A stretch of DNA of 10,885 bases from an uncultured Lachnospiraceae bacterium (GCA_902772565.1 CACYBJ010000084.1:1-10885); one strand, 5' to 3'. Positions 1 through 8,515 are shown, numbered from the stretch's first letter. A program made the numbers and translations. Notes: generated by a model from the sequence alone, not told the origin.

Positions 1-791
1 CCTTCGTCAATTCCGTATTTGATTTTCTCAAGCAGCTCATACTTTACGTCAAGATAGTCCGTCGGTTTACAGTAGGACCTCATGCAAAGATTTATGGAAC
101 TCTCTCCGAATTCCTCAACAACCACATCGATTGGTTCTTTTTGAATTATCTTTTTGCAGGTGGGAGGGATGGTAAGAAGCATCTCCCTTGCTGCTTTAAT
201 ATCATCTCCGTAGCTGATAGGCACTTTAATATCCACTCGTCTTTTCGGAAATGATGAGGCATTTACCAGGTTGGTGTTGGAAAGAACACCGTTGGGAAGA
301 ACTACTACTTTGTTGTCCACAGTTCTTAATTTGGTATAGCAAATATCTATGTGAAATACCTTTCCTTCAAGGCTTCCGACGTAGATATAATCTCCTACCA
401 CAAAGGGTTTCATAAAAAGTATCAGAACACCGCCGGCAAAGTTCTGAAGACTGCCCTGAAGGGCCAGACCCAGCGTCAGACCGCCGGAGCCGATGAGTGC
501 CAGAAGGGATGCGGTAGGTATTCCCACTATGCCGCAGACTATTACTATGAGTACGGCGTGGAGAAGAATCTTGGTTAAAGATTCAAGGAAGGATGCAACA
601 CCCTTCTCAACCTTGGCATTATCGGTGGCACGCCTTACCATGTGGCCCACAAGCTGTATCAGTTTGTGACCGATAAAAAGTACCAGGAGGGTTTCTACGG
701 TTGCCACGGCAAACGGGATTAGGAATTTGCCGATTCCTTCGGCGTCAACATACTCCGTAATCATGTCGGATACAGCATTTAAAATAACCAT
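1..791 (-). CDS. mscS: MscS-family small-conductance mechanosensitive channel (3' end beyond window)
   Basis: This inner-membrane channel opens under membrane tension and releases solutes during hypo-osmotic shock. 263 codons are visible before the left edge; E. coli MscS has 286 residues, so only the C-terminal tail is probably missing. Hydrophobic segments lie near residues 23-45 (TM1) and 68-91 (TM2). The pore helix TM3 (about 93-128) contains GLTLGLALQGSLQN. Numbering coincides with E. coli: gate leucines L105 and L109, then Q112 and the kink glycine G113. Position 106 is Thr where E. coli has the small packing residue Ala. The beta domain follows (FVVGDYIYV, VVVLPNGVLSN), then the start of the alpha/beta cytoplasmic cage. 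The ATG at 789-791 is preceded by GGAGG at 797-801 with 5-nt spacing. It is the last visible gene of the minus-strand series, 106 bp after glgB. Family assignment is firm; conductance is not inferable. Confidence 0.95.
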   Translation of the reverse strand, partial: MVILNAVSDMITEYVDAEGIGKFLIPFAVATVETLLVLFIGHKLIQLVGHMVRRATDNAKVEKGVASFLESLTKILLHAVLIVIVCGIVGIPTASLLALIGSGGLTLGLALQGSLQNFAGGVLILFMKPFVVGDYIYVGSLEGKVFHIDICYTKLRTVDNKVVVLPNGVLSNTNLVNASSFPKRRVDIKVPISYGDDIKAAREMLLTIPPTCKKIIQKEPIDVVVEEFGESSINLCMRSYCKPTDYLDVKYELLEKIKYGIDE

Positions 792-846
792 GGAAACCTC
801 CTTTCTTACCTGAAAACACCCGAAAAACCACTATGGGTGATAAATG

Positions 847-884
847 GTTACAAGGAGAACATGCGAAGCATGCCTCCCTGTAAC
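847..884 (-). other. Long hairpin between glgB and mscS, no U-tract
   Basis: The two arms, 847-864 and 868-884, can form about 17 pairs on the minus-strand transcript (GTTACAGGGAGGCATGC paired with GCATGTTCTCCTTGTAAC). The stem has two G-U wobbles, one bulged base and a 3-nt loop. It starts 13 nt past the glgB stop. The bases after the stem (CATTTATCACC) have no U-run, so a standard intrinsic terminator is not supported. A transcript-stabilising or processing element, or a weak attenuator before mscS, are possible readings. Confidence 0.6.
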
Positions 885-897
885 TTGTTAAACATTA

Positions 898-3129
898 TTA
901 TTTCTTTAACGATGCCTTCTTCGCTGTGGAAGCAGGAACAGCAGTAAATACTGCGATACCGAGAGGCGGAACCGTGATCTCAACTGAGTTTTCGCGTCCG
1001 TCGACCATAACAGCCTTGGACTGTTTCATTCTCGGATTCACATTGCCTGCACCGCCGTACTTAACATCGTCGGAGTTAAGTATTTCTTTGTATTTTCCTT
1101 CGAAAGGAACCGCAACCGCATGTTTTTCATAAACATTCGGTGTAAAGTTGCATACGATAAACAGTGTCTCTTCCGGATTCTCTGTTCTTCTTACGAAGCT
1201 TACCATGGAATGATCGGCATCAAGGCAGCTCATCCATTCAAAGCCTTCCGTCTGCTGGTCAAGCTTGTAAAGCGCAGGATACTTTCTGTAAAGTGCGAAG
1301 AGGTCTCTTGAGAACTTGTCCATCTGCTGATGAACCGGATCCTCGCTAAGAAGGAACCAGTCGAGAGATCTTTCTTCGGACCACTCTCTTTCCTGTCCGA
1401 ATTCCTGTCCCATAAACAGAAGCTTCTTGCCCGGATGTGTCATCATGAATCCGTAGCAGGCCTTAAGGTTCGGGAATTTATTTTCTTTGTAGCCCGGCAT
1501 CTTATTAAACATGGAACCCTTGCCGTGTACTACTTCATCATGGGAAAGCACAAGTATGAAATTCTCGGAGTATGCATACATCATGCTGAATGTAAGCATT
1601 CCGTGGCAGCCTTTTCTGAAAAGCGGATCCTGTCTCATGTAGGATGTGAAATCGTTCATCCAGCCCATGTTCCACTTGAAGTCAAATCCAAGACCGTCAT
1701 CATCAAGGTCTCCTGTGATCTTCGGCCATGCGGTGGACTCTTCGGCAATCATAAGAGCTCCCGGATTCCTCTTCTTCATCATGGAATTGAGGTGCTTAAT
1801 GATTTCGATTGCTTCAAGATTCTCTCTTCCGCCGTAGATGTTCGGAAGCCATTCGCCGTCATTCTTGCCGTAGTCAAGGTAAAGCATGGAAGCGACCGCA
1901 TCCATTCTGATACCGTCGGCGTGGAACTTCTCAACCCAGTACAGAGCGTTGGAAATGAGGAAGTTGGATACCTGAGGTCTTCCGTAGTTGAAAATCAGGG
2001 TTCCCCAATGAGGATGAGCTCCTCGTCTCGGATCCATGTGCTCATAGAGGCATGTGCCGTCAAAGTTGGAAAGTCCGAATGTATCTCTTGGGAAATGAGC
2101 CGGTACCCAGTCAAGGATAACGCCGATTCCCTTTTCATGCATGTAATTCATGAAGAACATGAAGTCACTCGGTGTTCCGTATCTTGCAGTAACCGAATAA
2201 TAACCGGTTACCTGATAACCCCAGGAAGCATCGAGAGGATGTTCCATTATGGGCATGAGCTCGATATGAGTGTATCCGTACTTAACGCAGTAATCTGCAA
2301 GCATAGGAGCAATTTCGCGGTAGTTGTAGAAACTTCCGTTTTCTTCCTTCGGCTTCTTCCAGGAACCGAGGTGTACTTCGTAAATGAGCATAGGCTCGTT
2401 TACGGCCTTCTTCTCGGCACGCTCTTTGATCCACTTTTCATCGGACCACTTAAAGGAATTAAGGTCCGCAACCTTGGATGCGGTTCCGGGACGAAGCTCG
2501 CTGGCAGATGCATAAGGATCAGCCTTAAGGTAAGTGAGTCCGCCTCGTACCTTGATTTCGTACTTGTAGATATCTCCCTCTTCCGCTCCCGGAATAAAGA
2601 GTTCGAAAACACCGGAATTGCCCAGTCTTCTCATGGGATGCTTACGGCCGTCCCAGTTATTGAAATCGCCTACAACGCTTATTCTCATGGCATTCGGAGC
2701 CCAGACTGCGAAAAGCACGCCTTCGGTCTCGTCTATAGTCATGGGGTGAGCGCCGAGTTTCTCGTAGATTTCGTAGTTAATACCCTCGTCAAAGAGCTCA
2801 AGGTCTCTTTCGGATATTACTCTTCCGAAGGAGTAAGGATCTTCAACTGTTTCCTCGCCTCTTTCGTATTTGGCAGTTAATGTATATTTAAAAAGCTTTT
2901 TCCCCGGAATTAAAGCGGCAAAAAAGCCGGCATCATCAACCTTTTCCATTTCGATTTTCTTCTTTCCGCGGTTAACAGTTACGGTTACCGCATCCGGAAA
3001 GAAAGCCTGAACCAGTATACCGTTGTCGGTAACATGAGGTCCCAGCACTTGATGAGGATTGTCATGCTCCGAATAGCATATAGCCTCAATCTCCGGCCAA
3101 TTCATTAATTTGTACATTACATCATCCAT
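898..3129 (-). CDS. glgB: 1,4-alpha-glucan (glycogen) branching enzyme, GH13
   Basis: GlgB cuts an alpha-1,4 glucan chain and reattaches the fragment through an alpha-1,6 bond, creating glycogen branches in the cytoplasm. The 743-residue protein has the usual layout: an N-terminal module (about 20-105, with DNPHQVLGPH), a CBM48 domain (about 135-225, VVGDFNNWDGRKHPMRR), a GH13 barrel (about 245-620) and a C-terminal beta domain. Catalytic residues are nucleophile D410 (DGIRMDAVAS), acid/base E463 (MIAEESTAWP) and D531 (LSHDEVVHGKGS). Their spacings, 53 and 121, match those of E. coli D405, E458 and D526. The substrate motif ASWGYQVTGYY is at about 301-311. The ATG at 3127-3129 has AGGAGGA at 3139-3145 with 9-nt spacing. 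The C-terminal tail (STAKKASLKK) is basic and low in complexity. Other glycogen genes are not adjacent; it lies between a YesL-like gene and mscS. Confidence 0.97.
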   Translation of the reverse strand: MDDVMYKLMNWPEIEAICYSEHDNPHQVLGPHVTDNGILVQAFFPDAVTVTVNRGKKKIEMEKVDDAGFFAALIPGKKLFKYTLTAKYERGEETVEDPYSFGRVISERDLELFDEGINYEIYEKLGAHPMTIDETEGVLFAVWAPNAMRISVVGDFNNWDGRKHPMRRLGNSGVFELFIPGAEEGDIYKYEIKVRGGLTYLKADPYASASELRPGTASKVADLNSFKWSDEKWIKERAEKKAVNEPMLIYEVHLGSWKKPKEENGSFYNYREIAPMLADYCVKYGYTHIELMPIMEHPLDASWGYQVTGYYSVTARYGTPSDFMFFMNYMHEKGIGVILDWVPAHFPRDTFGLSNFDGTCLYEHMDPRRGAHPHWGTLIFNYGRPQVSNFLISNALYWVEKFHADGIRMDAVASMLYLDYGKNDGEWLPNIYGGRENLEAIEIIKHLNSMMKKRNPGALMIAEESTAWPKITGDLDDDGLGFDFKWNMGWMNDFTSYMRQDPLFRKGCHGMLTFSMMYAYSENFILVLSHDEVVHGKGSMFNKMPGYKENKFPNLKACYGFMMTHPGKKLLFMGQEFGQEREWSEERSLDWFLLSEDPVHQQMDKFSRDLFALYRKYPALYKLDQQTEGFEWMSCLDADHSMVSFVRRTENPEETLFIVCNFTPNVYEKHAVAVPFEGKYKEILNSDDVKYGGAGNVNPRMKQSKAVMVDGRENSVEITVPPLGIAVFTAVPASTAKKASLKK

Positions 3130-3162
3130 ATGTAAACATCCTCCTGCCTATTTTTAAACGGT

Positions 3163-3178
3163 ACCCCGGGGTGTCCCC
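3163..3178 (-). other. GC-rich palindrome upstream of glgB
   Basis: The 63-bp gap between the yesL-like gene and glgB contains the perfect 10-bp palindrome ACCCCGGGGT (3163-3172). It overlaps a second small inverted repeat, GGGG-TGT-CCCC (3168-3178). The block lies about 18 bp upstream of the glgB Shine-Dalgarno sequence. It stands out against AT-rich flanks (TTTAAAAATAG on the glgB side). No U-run follows on the minus strand, so it is not a clear terminator. It could be an operator or a small RNA fold; role unknown. Confidence 0.35.
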
Positions 3179-3192
3179 CTAACATTCCCTAC

Positions 3193-4065
3193 TTAGATGT
3201 CTTCGGAATACCATTTATCAACATAATTGGAACTGCCGTCTTCTTTGGCAGCTTTAAGAAGCGGACTTTCTTCCCCGGAATCGTCTGCTTCTTCGTTGTT
3301 CTGTGGCTCACTTTCTTCCGAAAGAGTATCACTTTCGGATGCAGCCGTACCCGCTTCTTCCTCTTCTTCCGAAACTTCCGCAGATGTTTCTTCGGAGTTT
3401 TCTGAGGCGGCGGATGCATCTGCCGAGGCCTGACCGTTTTCAATCTGTCTCTGGTATACCCTGAGTATTCTTTCCATCATGAAAGATGTGATATAGGCAT
3501 ACAGAGCCGGAATTATAAGTATCACTGCAGGAATCACGTAGAAGGAATATGCCAGAGTTCCGTAAACTATGGCTCCCGCAAGTGCTACAAATACCAGTGA
3601 ATAGTGGATATATCTGAATGCGGACACCATGGAAACGCCCATGAGAGTCTTGAAATTGAATGCGAATCTTGAAAGCATCGGAAACAGCATGCATGCTGTG
3701 GCAGCTACTATGAAAGTGATAGCTACTGACATCCAGAACATAAACTGTCCGGAAGTATCATAGGAATCGGCTGCAAGATAGGATACTATGCCGTTTGACG
3801 AAAACCACGCAAGAACCGCCAGCAGCAAGAAGCCGCCGACGCCCTGCGCAAGATTCTGCTTAAATGCATGAAAGAAGTTCTTAACCACATAGCCGCGGCC
3901 GTGTCTTACGGACTTTACCATGGCATAGTAAAGAGCCGAGTACGAAGCGCCGATAGTTACTATGGGCAGCGAACATAACAGAAAAAGGAGATTCAGAATA
4001 ACAATATCTCCGAGTTTGAATAATAAGTCCCAAACGGGATTTTCATCCGTAAAGCCGTTGCTCAT
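3193..4065 (-). CDS. YesL-like membrane protein (DUF624) with acidic C-terminal tail
   Basis: This 290-residue membrane protein matches the YesL/DUF624 family in its N-terminal part. The family has no established biochemical activity and is often found near carbohydrate uptake genes in Firmicutes. It opens with NPVWDLLFKLGDIVILNLLFL and then CSLPIVTIGASYSALYYAM, the family signature. About five hydrophobic segments are visible near residues 18-42, 75-97, 107-130, 156-177 and 178-197. The FTDENPVWD start and the basic ERILRVYQRQ after the last segment resemble family members. From about 211 to 277 the sequence becomes a low-complexity Glu/Ser/Ala tail, and it ends in an ordered-looking NYVDKWYSEDI. 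The ATG at 4063-4065 is preceded by AAGGG about 8 nt upstream. It lies 101 bp after the topoisomerase A subunit and 63 bp before glgB. The family call is good; function is unknown. Confidence 0.85.
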   Translation of the reverse strand: MSNGFTDENPVWDLLFKLGDIVILNLLFLLCSLPIVTIGASYSALYYAMVKSVRHGRGYVVKNFFHAFKQNLAQGVGGFLLLAVLAWFSSNGIVSYLAADSYDTSGQFMFWMSVAITFIVAATACMLFPMLSRFAFNFKTLMGVSMVSAFRYIHYSLVFVALAGAIVYGTLAYSFYVIPAVILIIPALYAYITSFMMERILRVYQRQIENGQASADASAASENSEETSAEVSEEEEEAGTAASESDTLSEESEPQNNEEADDSGEESPLLKAAKEDGSSNYVDKWYSEDI

Positions 4066-4166
4066 TTTATAATCCCTTTTCGATTAGTCGTTATCGCATA
4101 AAAATACCTTTAACATTTTACCAAAAAACCACCGAAAAAGGAATACTTTAGACGGATTTTCCGAAA

Positions 4167-6422
4167 TTATTCGAGAGTTGCCTTTGTACCCATAAGGCCT
4201 CTCTTTCTGAGCCTTATTTTTTTAAGATTAAACTGTTTTTCTTCGAAGGTCGCAGACTGCTGTTTGATGTCATGCACAACGGCAAATGCCACCTTGTCGT
4301 CCTTGGAAAGACCGATACCTTTAACGCCCTTTCCGCCTTTCTTCTGCTCGGGAATTTCCGAAAGAAGGAACTGGAGAGCCACCTTCTTCTTGGTAAGAAG
4401 AGAAACTCTGGTATCGCCGGAAAGCACCTGCTCTTCCGTAAGAGGAATCACAGCCATTACCTTGTCTTTGTCATTAAGCTTTGTAGCAATAATAGCCGCA
4501 CGGTTGGAATCGAATTCCACACCGGATACCTGCTTCACCAGACCGCCTTCGGTTACGAACAACAGCTGGGAGTTAAACATGGCCTCGTAGCTCATAACAA
4601 GAACAGGGAATTCCGATCCGAGCTTTGTTATATTCTGAAGCAGGGTACCCTTTTCCTTGATTCTTGCCTTCGGAATCTGGGCAACCTTAACCTGGTACAT
4701 ACCGCCTTCGGCAGAAAATACCGCCACTCTCTCGTCACTTCTTACAGGGAATACGTGAACAAATTCCGCAAGAGCTTCGTCTCCCGCCTTCTGGCATGCG
4801 GCGGAATCAACGGTCTTTACATAGCCGAATCTGTCCACAAGAACCATGAGTTCTTCTATCTTCTCTTCAACAACGTATTCCTTGATTTCGGAATCCATGA
4901 TAAGAGTTTTTCTTGGAGCGGAGAACTTTTCTTTGAATTCAAGAAGCTGCTTCTTGATAACTTTGTGAAGTTCCTTTTTGCTGCCAAGGACCTTCTCGCA
5001 TTCTTTAATGGCTTTTGCCAGTTCTTCCTGCTCGTCCGTGAGCTGCTTAAGTTCAAGACCGACGAGTTTGCGGAGCTGCATGGCAAGGATGGCATCTGCC
5101 TGTCTTTCCGTGAATTCGAAAGTCATGGCCTGAGCCTTGGCCTTCTGGGTCTTAAAGTTGATATCTGTGGTATCGCCTGTCATAAGGCAGTTCTTGGCCT
5201 GCTTTATGGTTTCGGAACCGCGGAGAACTTCGATTATGGCATCGATGACATCCACAGCCTTAATGAGACCGTCAACCACCTCAAGTCTCTTCCTGTTTTT
5301 CTCGAGCCTGAACTGATATTCCCTGGTATAAATCTCCTCCTGGAACAATACAAACTCTTCAAGAAGTCTCTTGAGACTGAACTGATAGGGCTGCTGGTCC
5401 TTAACCGCAAGGAAACATGCGCCGTAGGTATCCTCCAGGGAAGACTTCTTGTAAAGACCGTTAAGAAGATTCTGGGCGTCACGATCACGCTTGACTTCAA
5501 TAACGATTCTGATGCCTTCCTTGCTGGACTCATCCCGCACATCATATATTTCTTCGAAGGTCTTGTCTCTCATGAGATTAACAAGTCCCTCTACCATTCT
5601 TGTTTTGCTTCCGGAGGAAGTGTAAGGAATCTCGCTGATAACGATGTTCTTTCTTCCGGAATCGCCCTTTTCGATTTCAACTCTGGCGCGGACACGGATC
5701 TTGCCTTCACCTGTTTCGTAAAGAGCCTTAATGTCGCTTCCGTTGGTTATGATTCCGCCGGTAGGAAAGTCCGGTCCCGGAATGTACTGCATTAACTCAT
5801 CGGTTGTAATATCAGGATTGTCCATGTAGGCAATGGTTCCGTTGATCACCTCTCCCGCATTGTGAGGAGGGATGTTGGTAGCCATCCCTACGGCAATACC
5901 CGTGGTACCGTTAATGAGAAGATTCGGAAGCATGGCAGGTAAAACCCTGGGCTCCGTCTCGCTTTCATCAAAGTTGGGATCGAATTCCACAAGGCCGTCC
6001 TCAAGATGCTTAAGAAGTGTCATGGCACCTTCGGAAAGCTTTGCTTCCGTGTATCGCATAGCCGCTGCCGAATCACCGTCGATGGAACCGAAGTTTCCGT
6101 GACCGTCAACAAGAGGCAGATTCATGCTGTAGTCCTCGGACATGTGTACAAGGGCTTCATAGATGGAAGAATCGCCGTGAGGATGATATTTACCCATGGT
6201 ATCACCGACAATACGGGCGCACTTTCTGTGTGCTCTGTCAGGATAAAGCCCCAGTTCCTCCATGGCATAAAGGACACGTCTTTGTACAGGCTTGAGACCG
6301 TCCCTTACATCCGGAAGGGCACGGGCGATGATAACGCTCATGGAATAATCTCTGTAGGCGGTTTTCATTTCCTCCACAAAGTCGCGATGAATTATATTTT
6401 CTTCAGTCTTTATTTCAGACAT
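4167..6422 (-). CDS. parC: Type IIA topoisomerase A subunit (ParC-like; GyrA-like alternative)
   Basis: This is the DNA-cleaving subunit, which pairs with the B subunit encoded just upstream to pass one duplex through a double-strand break. It has 751 residues, the size of E. coli ParC and shorter than a typical GyrA. The winged-helix cleavage region carries the catalytic tyrosine Y124 after R123 (AAAMRYTEAKLS). The quinolone-pocket motif HPHGDSSIYEA places S85 and E89 at the positions of E. coli GyrA S83 and D87, a wild-type-looking arrangement. The tower and coiled coil extend to about 490, and a beta-pinwheel C-terminal domain follows from about 500. A GyrA-box-like QKKGGKG occurs at 693-699, unusually near the end, followed by a basic tail (LKKIRLRKRG). 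The ATG has GGGAG (6430-6434) 7 nt upstream. Absence of dnaA/recF and adjacency to the B gene suggest the second (topo IV-like) pair, but decatenase versus gyrase activity cannot be settled from sequence. Confidence 0.85.
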   Translation of the reverse strand: MSEIKTEENIIHRDFVEEMKTAYRDYSMSVIIARALPDVRDGLKPVQRRVLYAMEELGLYPDRAHRKCARIVGDTMGKYHPHGDSSIYEALVHMSEDYSMNLPLVDGHGNFGSIDGDSAAAMRYTEAKLSEGAMTLLKHLEDGLVEFDPNFDESETEPRVLPAMLPNLLINGTTGIAVGMATNIPPHNAGEVINGTIAYMDNPDITTDELMQYIPGPDFPTGGIITNGSDIKALYETGEGKIRVRARVEIEKGDSGRKNIVISEIPYTSSGSKTRMVEGLVNLMRDKTFEEIYDVRDESSKEGIRIVIEVKRDRDAQNLLNGLYKKSSLEDTYGACFLAVKDQQPYQFSLKRLLEEFVLFQEEIYTREYQFRLEKNRKRLEVVDGLIKAVDVIDAIIEVLRGSETIKQAKNCLMTGDTTDINFKTQKAKAQAMTFEFTERQADAILAMQLRKLVGLELKQLTDEQEELAKAIKECEKVLGSKKELHKVIKKQLLEFKEKFSAPRKTLIMDSEIKEYVVEEKIEELMVLVDRFGYVKTVDSAACQKAGDEALAEFVHVFPVRSDERVAVFSAEGGMYQVKVAQIPKARIKEKGTLLQNITKLGSEFPVLVMSYEAMFNSQLLFVTEGGLVKQVSGVEFDSNRAAIIATKLNDKDKVMAVIPLTEEQVLSGDTRVSLLTKKKVALQFLLSEIPEQKKGGKGVKGIGLSKDDKVAFAVVHDIKQQSATFEEKQFNLKKIRLRKRGLMGTKATLE

Positions 6423-6510
6423 TTGTAAACTCCCTGATTAACTGGTAGTGCAGACTCACTCTGAGGCTGCGATGTTTATTATTGCAAGTTATTGCCGTTA
6501 CGGCCTAAAA

Positions 6511-8511
6511 CTACAGATCGATATTGGCATACCTGGCTTCGGTCATAATGAATTCACGTCTCGGAGGAACCGCCGAACCCATTAAAAGATTGGTTATTTC
6601 ATCGGCCTCCACCGCGTCGCTTATGGTTACCTGGGCAAGTACTCTCTGCTCGGGATCGAGAGTTGTTTCCCAAAGCTGCTCGGCATCCATTTCACCAAGA
6701 CCTTTGTAGCGCTGCATGGCAAGAATCTTGCCCTTTCCGTTTATTTCCTTACGGAACTTTTCAAGTTCGAAGTCGTCCATAATATAGCGGCTCTTCTTGC
6801 CTGATTCTTTCTTTTTCTTTGCGGTCTTTTTACCGTTTTTTTCGGCAGATGCATCAGCAGAATCTGCCTCGCCGCCCTTTATCTCATATTCTACTTTGTA
6901 TAAAGGCGGAAGGCCCCTGAACACCTTGCCTTCCATGATAAGTTCAGGCATAAACCTGTAGAAGAAAGTAAGGAGAAGGGTGGAAATGTGTGCACCGTCC
7001 ACGTCGGCATCCGTAAGGATGATGATCTTGTGATAGCGCAGTTTATTAATGTCAAATTCATCGCCGATACCGCATCCGAAGGAGGCAATCATGGTTTTGA
7101 TCTCGGCATTGGAAAGGATCTTCTCAAGAGTCGCTTTCTCAACGTTAAGAATTTTGCCTCGGAGAGGAAGCACTGCCTGGGTACGGCGATTACGTGCGGT
7201 CTTTACGGTACCGCCGGCGGAATCACCCTCCACGATGTATACTTCGCACTCTTCCGGCTTCTTTGATGAGCAGGATGCAAGTTTGGACTTGGTATCCACA
7301 TCGTTTAACTGTTTAAGAACCGCATTTCTTGCCTTGTCGCTGGCCTTACGGGCCTGATAGGACTTTAAGGCATTCTCGAGGATTTTCTTAAGAACTTCCA
7401 CATTACGGTCAAAGTAATGGGTTACTTCAAGAGAGAACACTTCCTCCACTGCCTGCTTGGCATCGGTGTTGCCCAGTTTTGTTTTTGTCTGTCCTTCAAA
7501 CTGAGGGTCCGGGTGCTTTATGGAAACAATGGCAACAATACCGTTACGGATGTCCTTGCCGTCAAGGTTTTCATCCTTGTCCTTAAGCATTCCCAGTTCT
7601 CTGGCATACTGGTTCATGACTCTGGTAAGGCCCGATTTAAAGCCCGTAACCAAAGTTCCGCCTTCCACCACATTAATACGGTTACAGTAGGAATTGATCT
7701 GTTCGCTGTAATTGTTTGTGTACTGGAGAGCAACTTCTATTTCGATGTCTCCGCTGGTACCCTCAATGTAAATAGGTTCCGGATGGAGCTTTGTCATGTC
7801 TCTGGTAAGGTAACTTACGAAACTCTTGATACCGTCTTCTTCGCAGTAGGTTTTACGCTCGCCGGACCTTTCATCGGAGAATTCGATGGTAAGACCCTTG
7901 TTAAGAAAGGCGATTTCCTTGAGTCTCTTCTTTACGGTTTCGGCTTTGAACTCAACGGTTTCAAAGATTTCTGCATCGGGGTAGAAAGTGACCTTGGTAC
8001 CTGTATCATTCTTGGCGCACTTTCCCGTTGAAGGGAGTTCACCCTTGGAATCAAGCTTGGTTACAGGCTTGCCGCCGTCCTTAAACTCATCGTTATAGAT
8101 GAGTCCGCCTCTTCTGATTTCAACGCTCAACTTCTTTGAAAGCGCATTAACAACAGAGGCGCCTACACCATGAAGACCGCCGGATACTTTGTAAACATTG
8201 CTGTTAAACTTTCCGCCGGCATGAAGCACGGTATAAACCACTCGTTCTGTGGGAATCTTCTTTACGGGGTGCTTATCAACAGGCACTCCTCGCCCGTTAT
8301 CCTTTACGGTAACGCTGCCGTCCTTGTGAAGAGTTACTTCGATCTTGTTGCAGTATCCTGCCAGATGCTCATCGATACCGTTATCCAGAATTTCCCAGAT
8401 AAGATGATGAAGACCTCTGGTGCCGGTGCTGCCTATGTACATACCGGGACGGAGTCTTACAGGTTCAAGACCCTCCAGTACTACTATCTGACTTCCATCG
8501 TAAGATGACAT
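6511..8511 (-). CDS. parE: Type IIA topoisomerase B subunit, ATPase/TOPRIM (ParE-like; GyrB-like alternative)
   Basis: This is the ATP-hydrolysing subunit of a type IIA topoisomerase, 666 residues from the chosen start. The GHKL ATPase domain shows E40 and N44 (EILDNGIDEHL), DNGRGVPVD and GGLHGVGASVVNALS. The ATP-sensing lysines are in QTKTKLGN (about 342-349). The TOPRIM domain has EGDSAGG (E428), PLRGKILN and DADVDGAH (D501, D503, D505), which bind catalytic metal. The C terminus has QRYKGLGEMDAEQLWETT. A Lys/Ala/Ser/Glu-rich insert lies at about 545-577. I chose ATG 8509-8511 because AGGAGGA (8516-8522) sits 5 nt upstream. The longer GTG start at 8532 would place this sequence inside the coding region and add residues not seen at the family's usual MS.YDGSQI start. 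It is the first gene behind the promoter at 8603-8631, 88 bp before parC. Gyrase B identity is possible. Confidence 0.88.
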   Translation of the reverse strand: MSSYDGSQIVVLEGLEPVRLRPGMYIGSTGTRGLHHLIWEILDNGIDEHLAGYCNKIEVTLHKDGSVTVKDNGRGVPVDKHPVKKIPTERVVYTVLHAGGKFNSNVYKVSGGLHGVGASVVNALSKKLSVEIRRGGLIYNDEFKDGGKPVTKLDSKGELPSTGKCAKNDTGTKVTFYPDAEIFETVEFKAETVKKRLKEIAFLNKGLTIEFSDERSGERKTYCEEDGIKSFVSYLTRDMTKLHPEPIYIEGTSGDIEIEVALQYTNNYSEQINSYCNRINVVEGGTLVTGFKSGLTRVMNQYARELGMLKDKDENLDGKDIRNGIVAIVSIKHPDPQFEGQTKTKLGNTDAKQAVEEVFSLEVTHYFDRNVEVLKKILENALKSYQARKASDKARNAVLKQLNDVDTKSKLASCSSKKPEECEVYIVEGDSAGGTVKTARNRRTQAVLPLRGKILNVEKATLEKILSNAEIKTMIASFGCGIGDEFDINKLRYHKIIILTDADVDGAHISTLLLTFFYRFMPELIMEGKVFRGLPPLYKVEYEIKGGEADSADASAEKNGKKTAKKKKESGKKSRYIMDDFELEKFRKEINGKGKILAMQRYKGLGEMDAEQLWETTLDPEQRVLAQVTISDAVEADEITNLLMGSAVPPRREFIMTEARYANIDL

Positions 8512-8515
8512 GAAT

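Noticed and set aside
1330..2880. Long plus-strand open frame (516 codons) antisense to glgB
   Set aside because: It lies opposite a gene with intact catalytic motifs and has no ribosome binding site or family resemblance. Codon bias in the real gene explains the lack of stops.
4066..4166. Promoter in the parC-yesL gap
   Set aside because: AT-rich with TTGGTA and TATTTT pieces, but no pair of boxes has proper spacing.
4272..5795. Long plus-strand open frame (507 codons) antisense to parC
   Set aside because: Same reasoning: a shadow of a well-supported topoisomerase gene, with a Leu/Phe/Gly-rich product lacking motifs.
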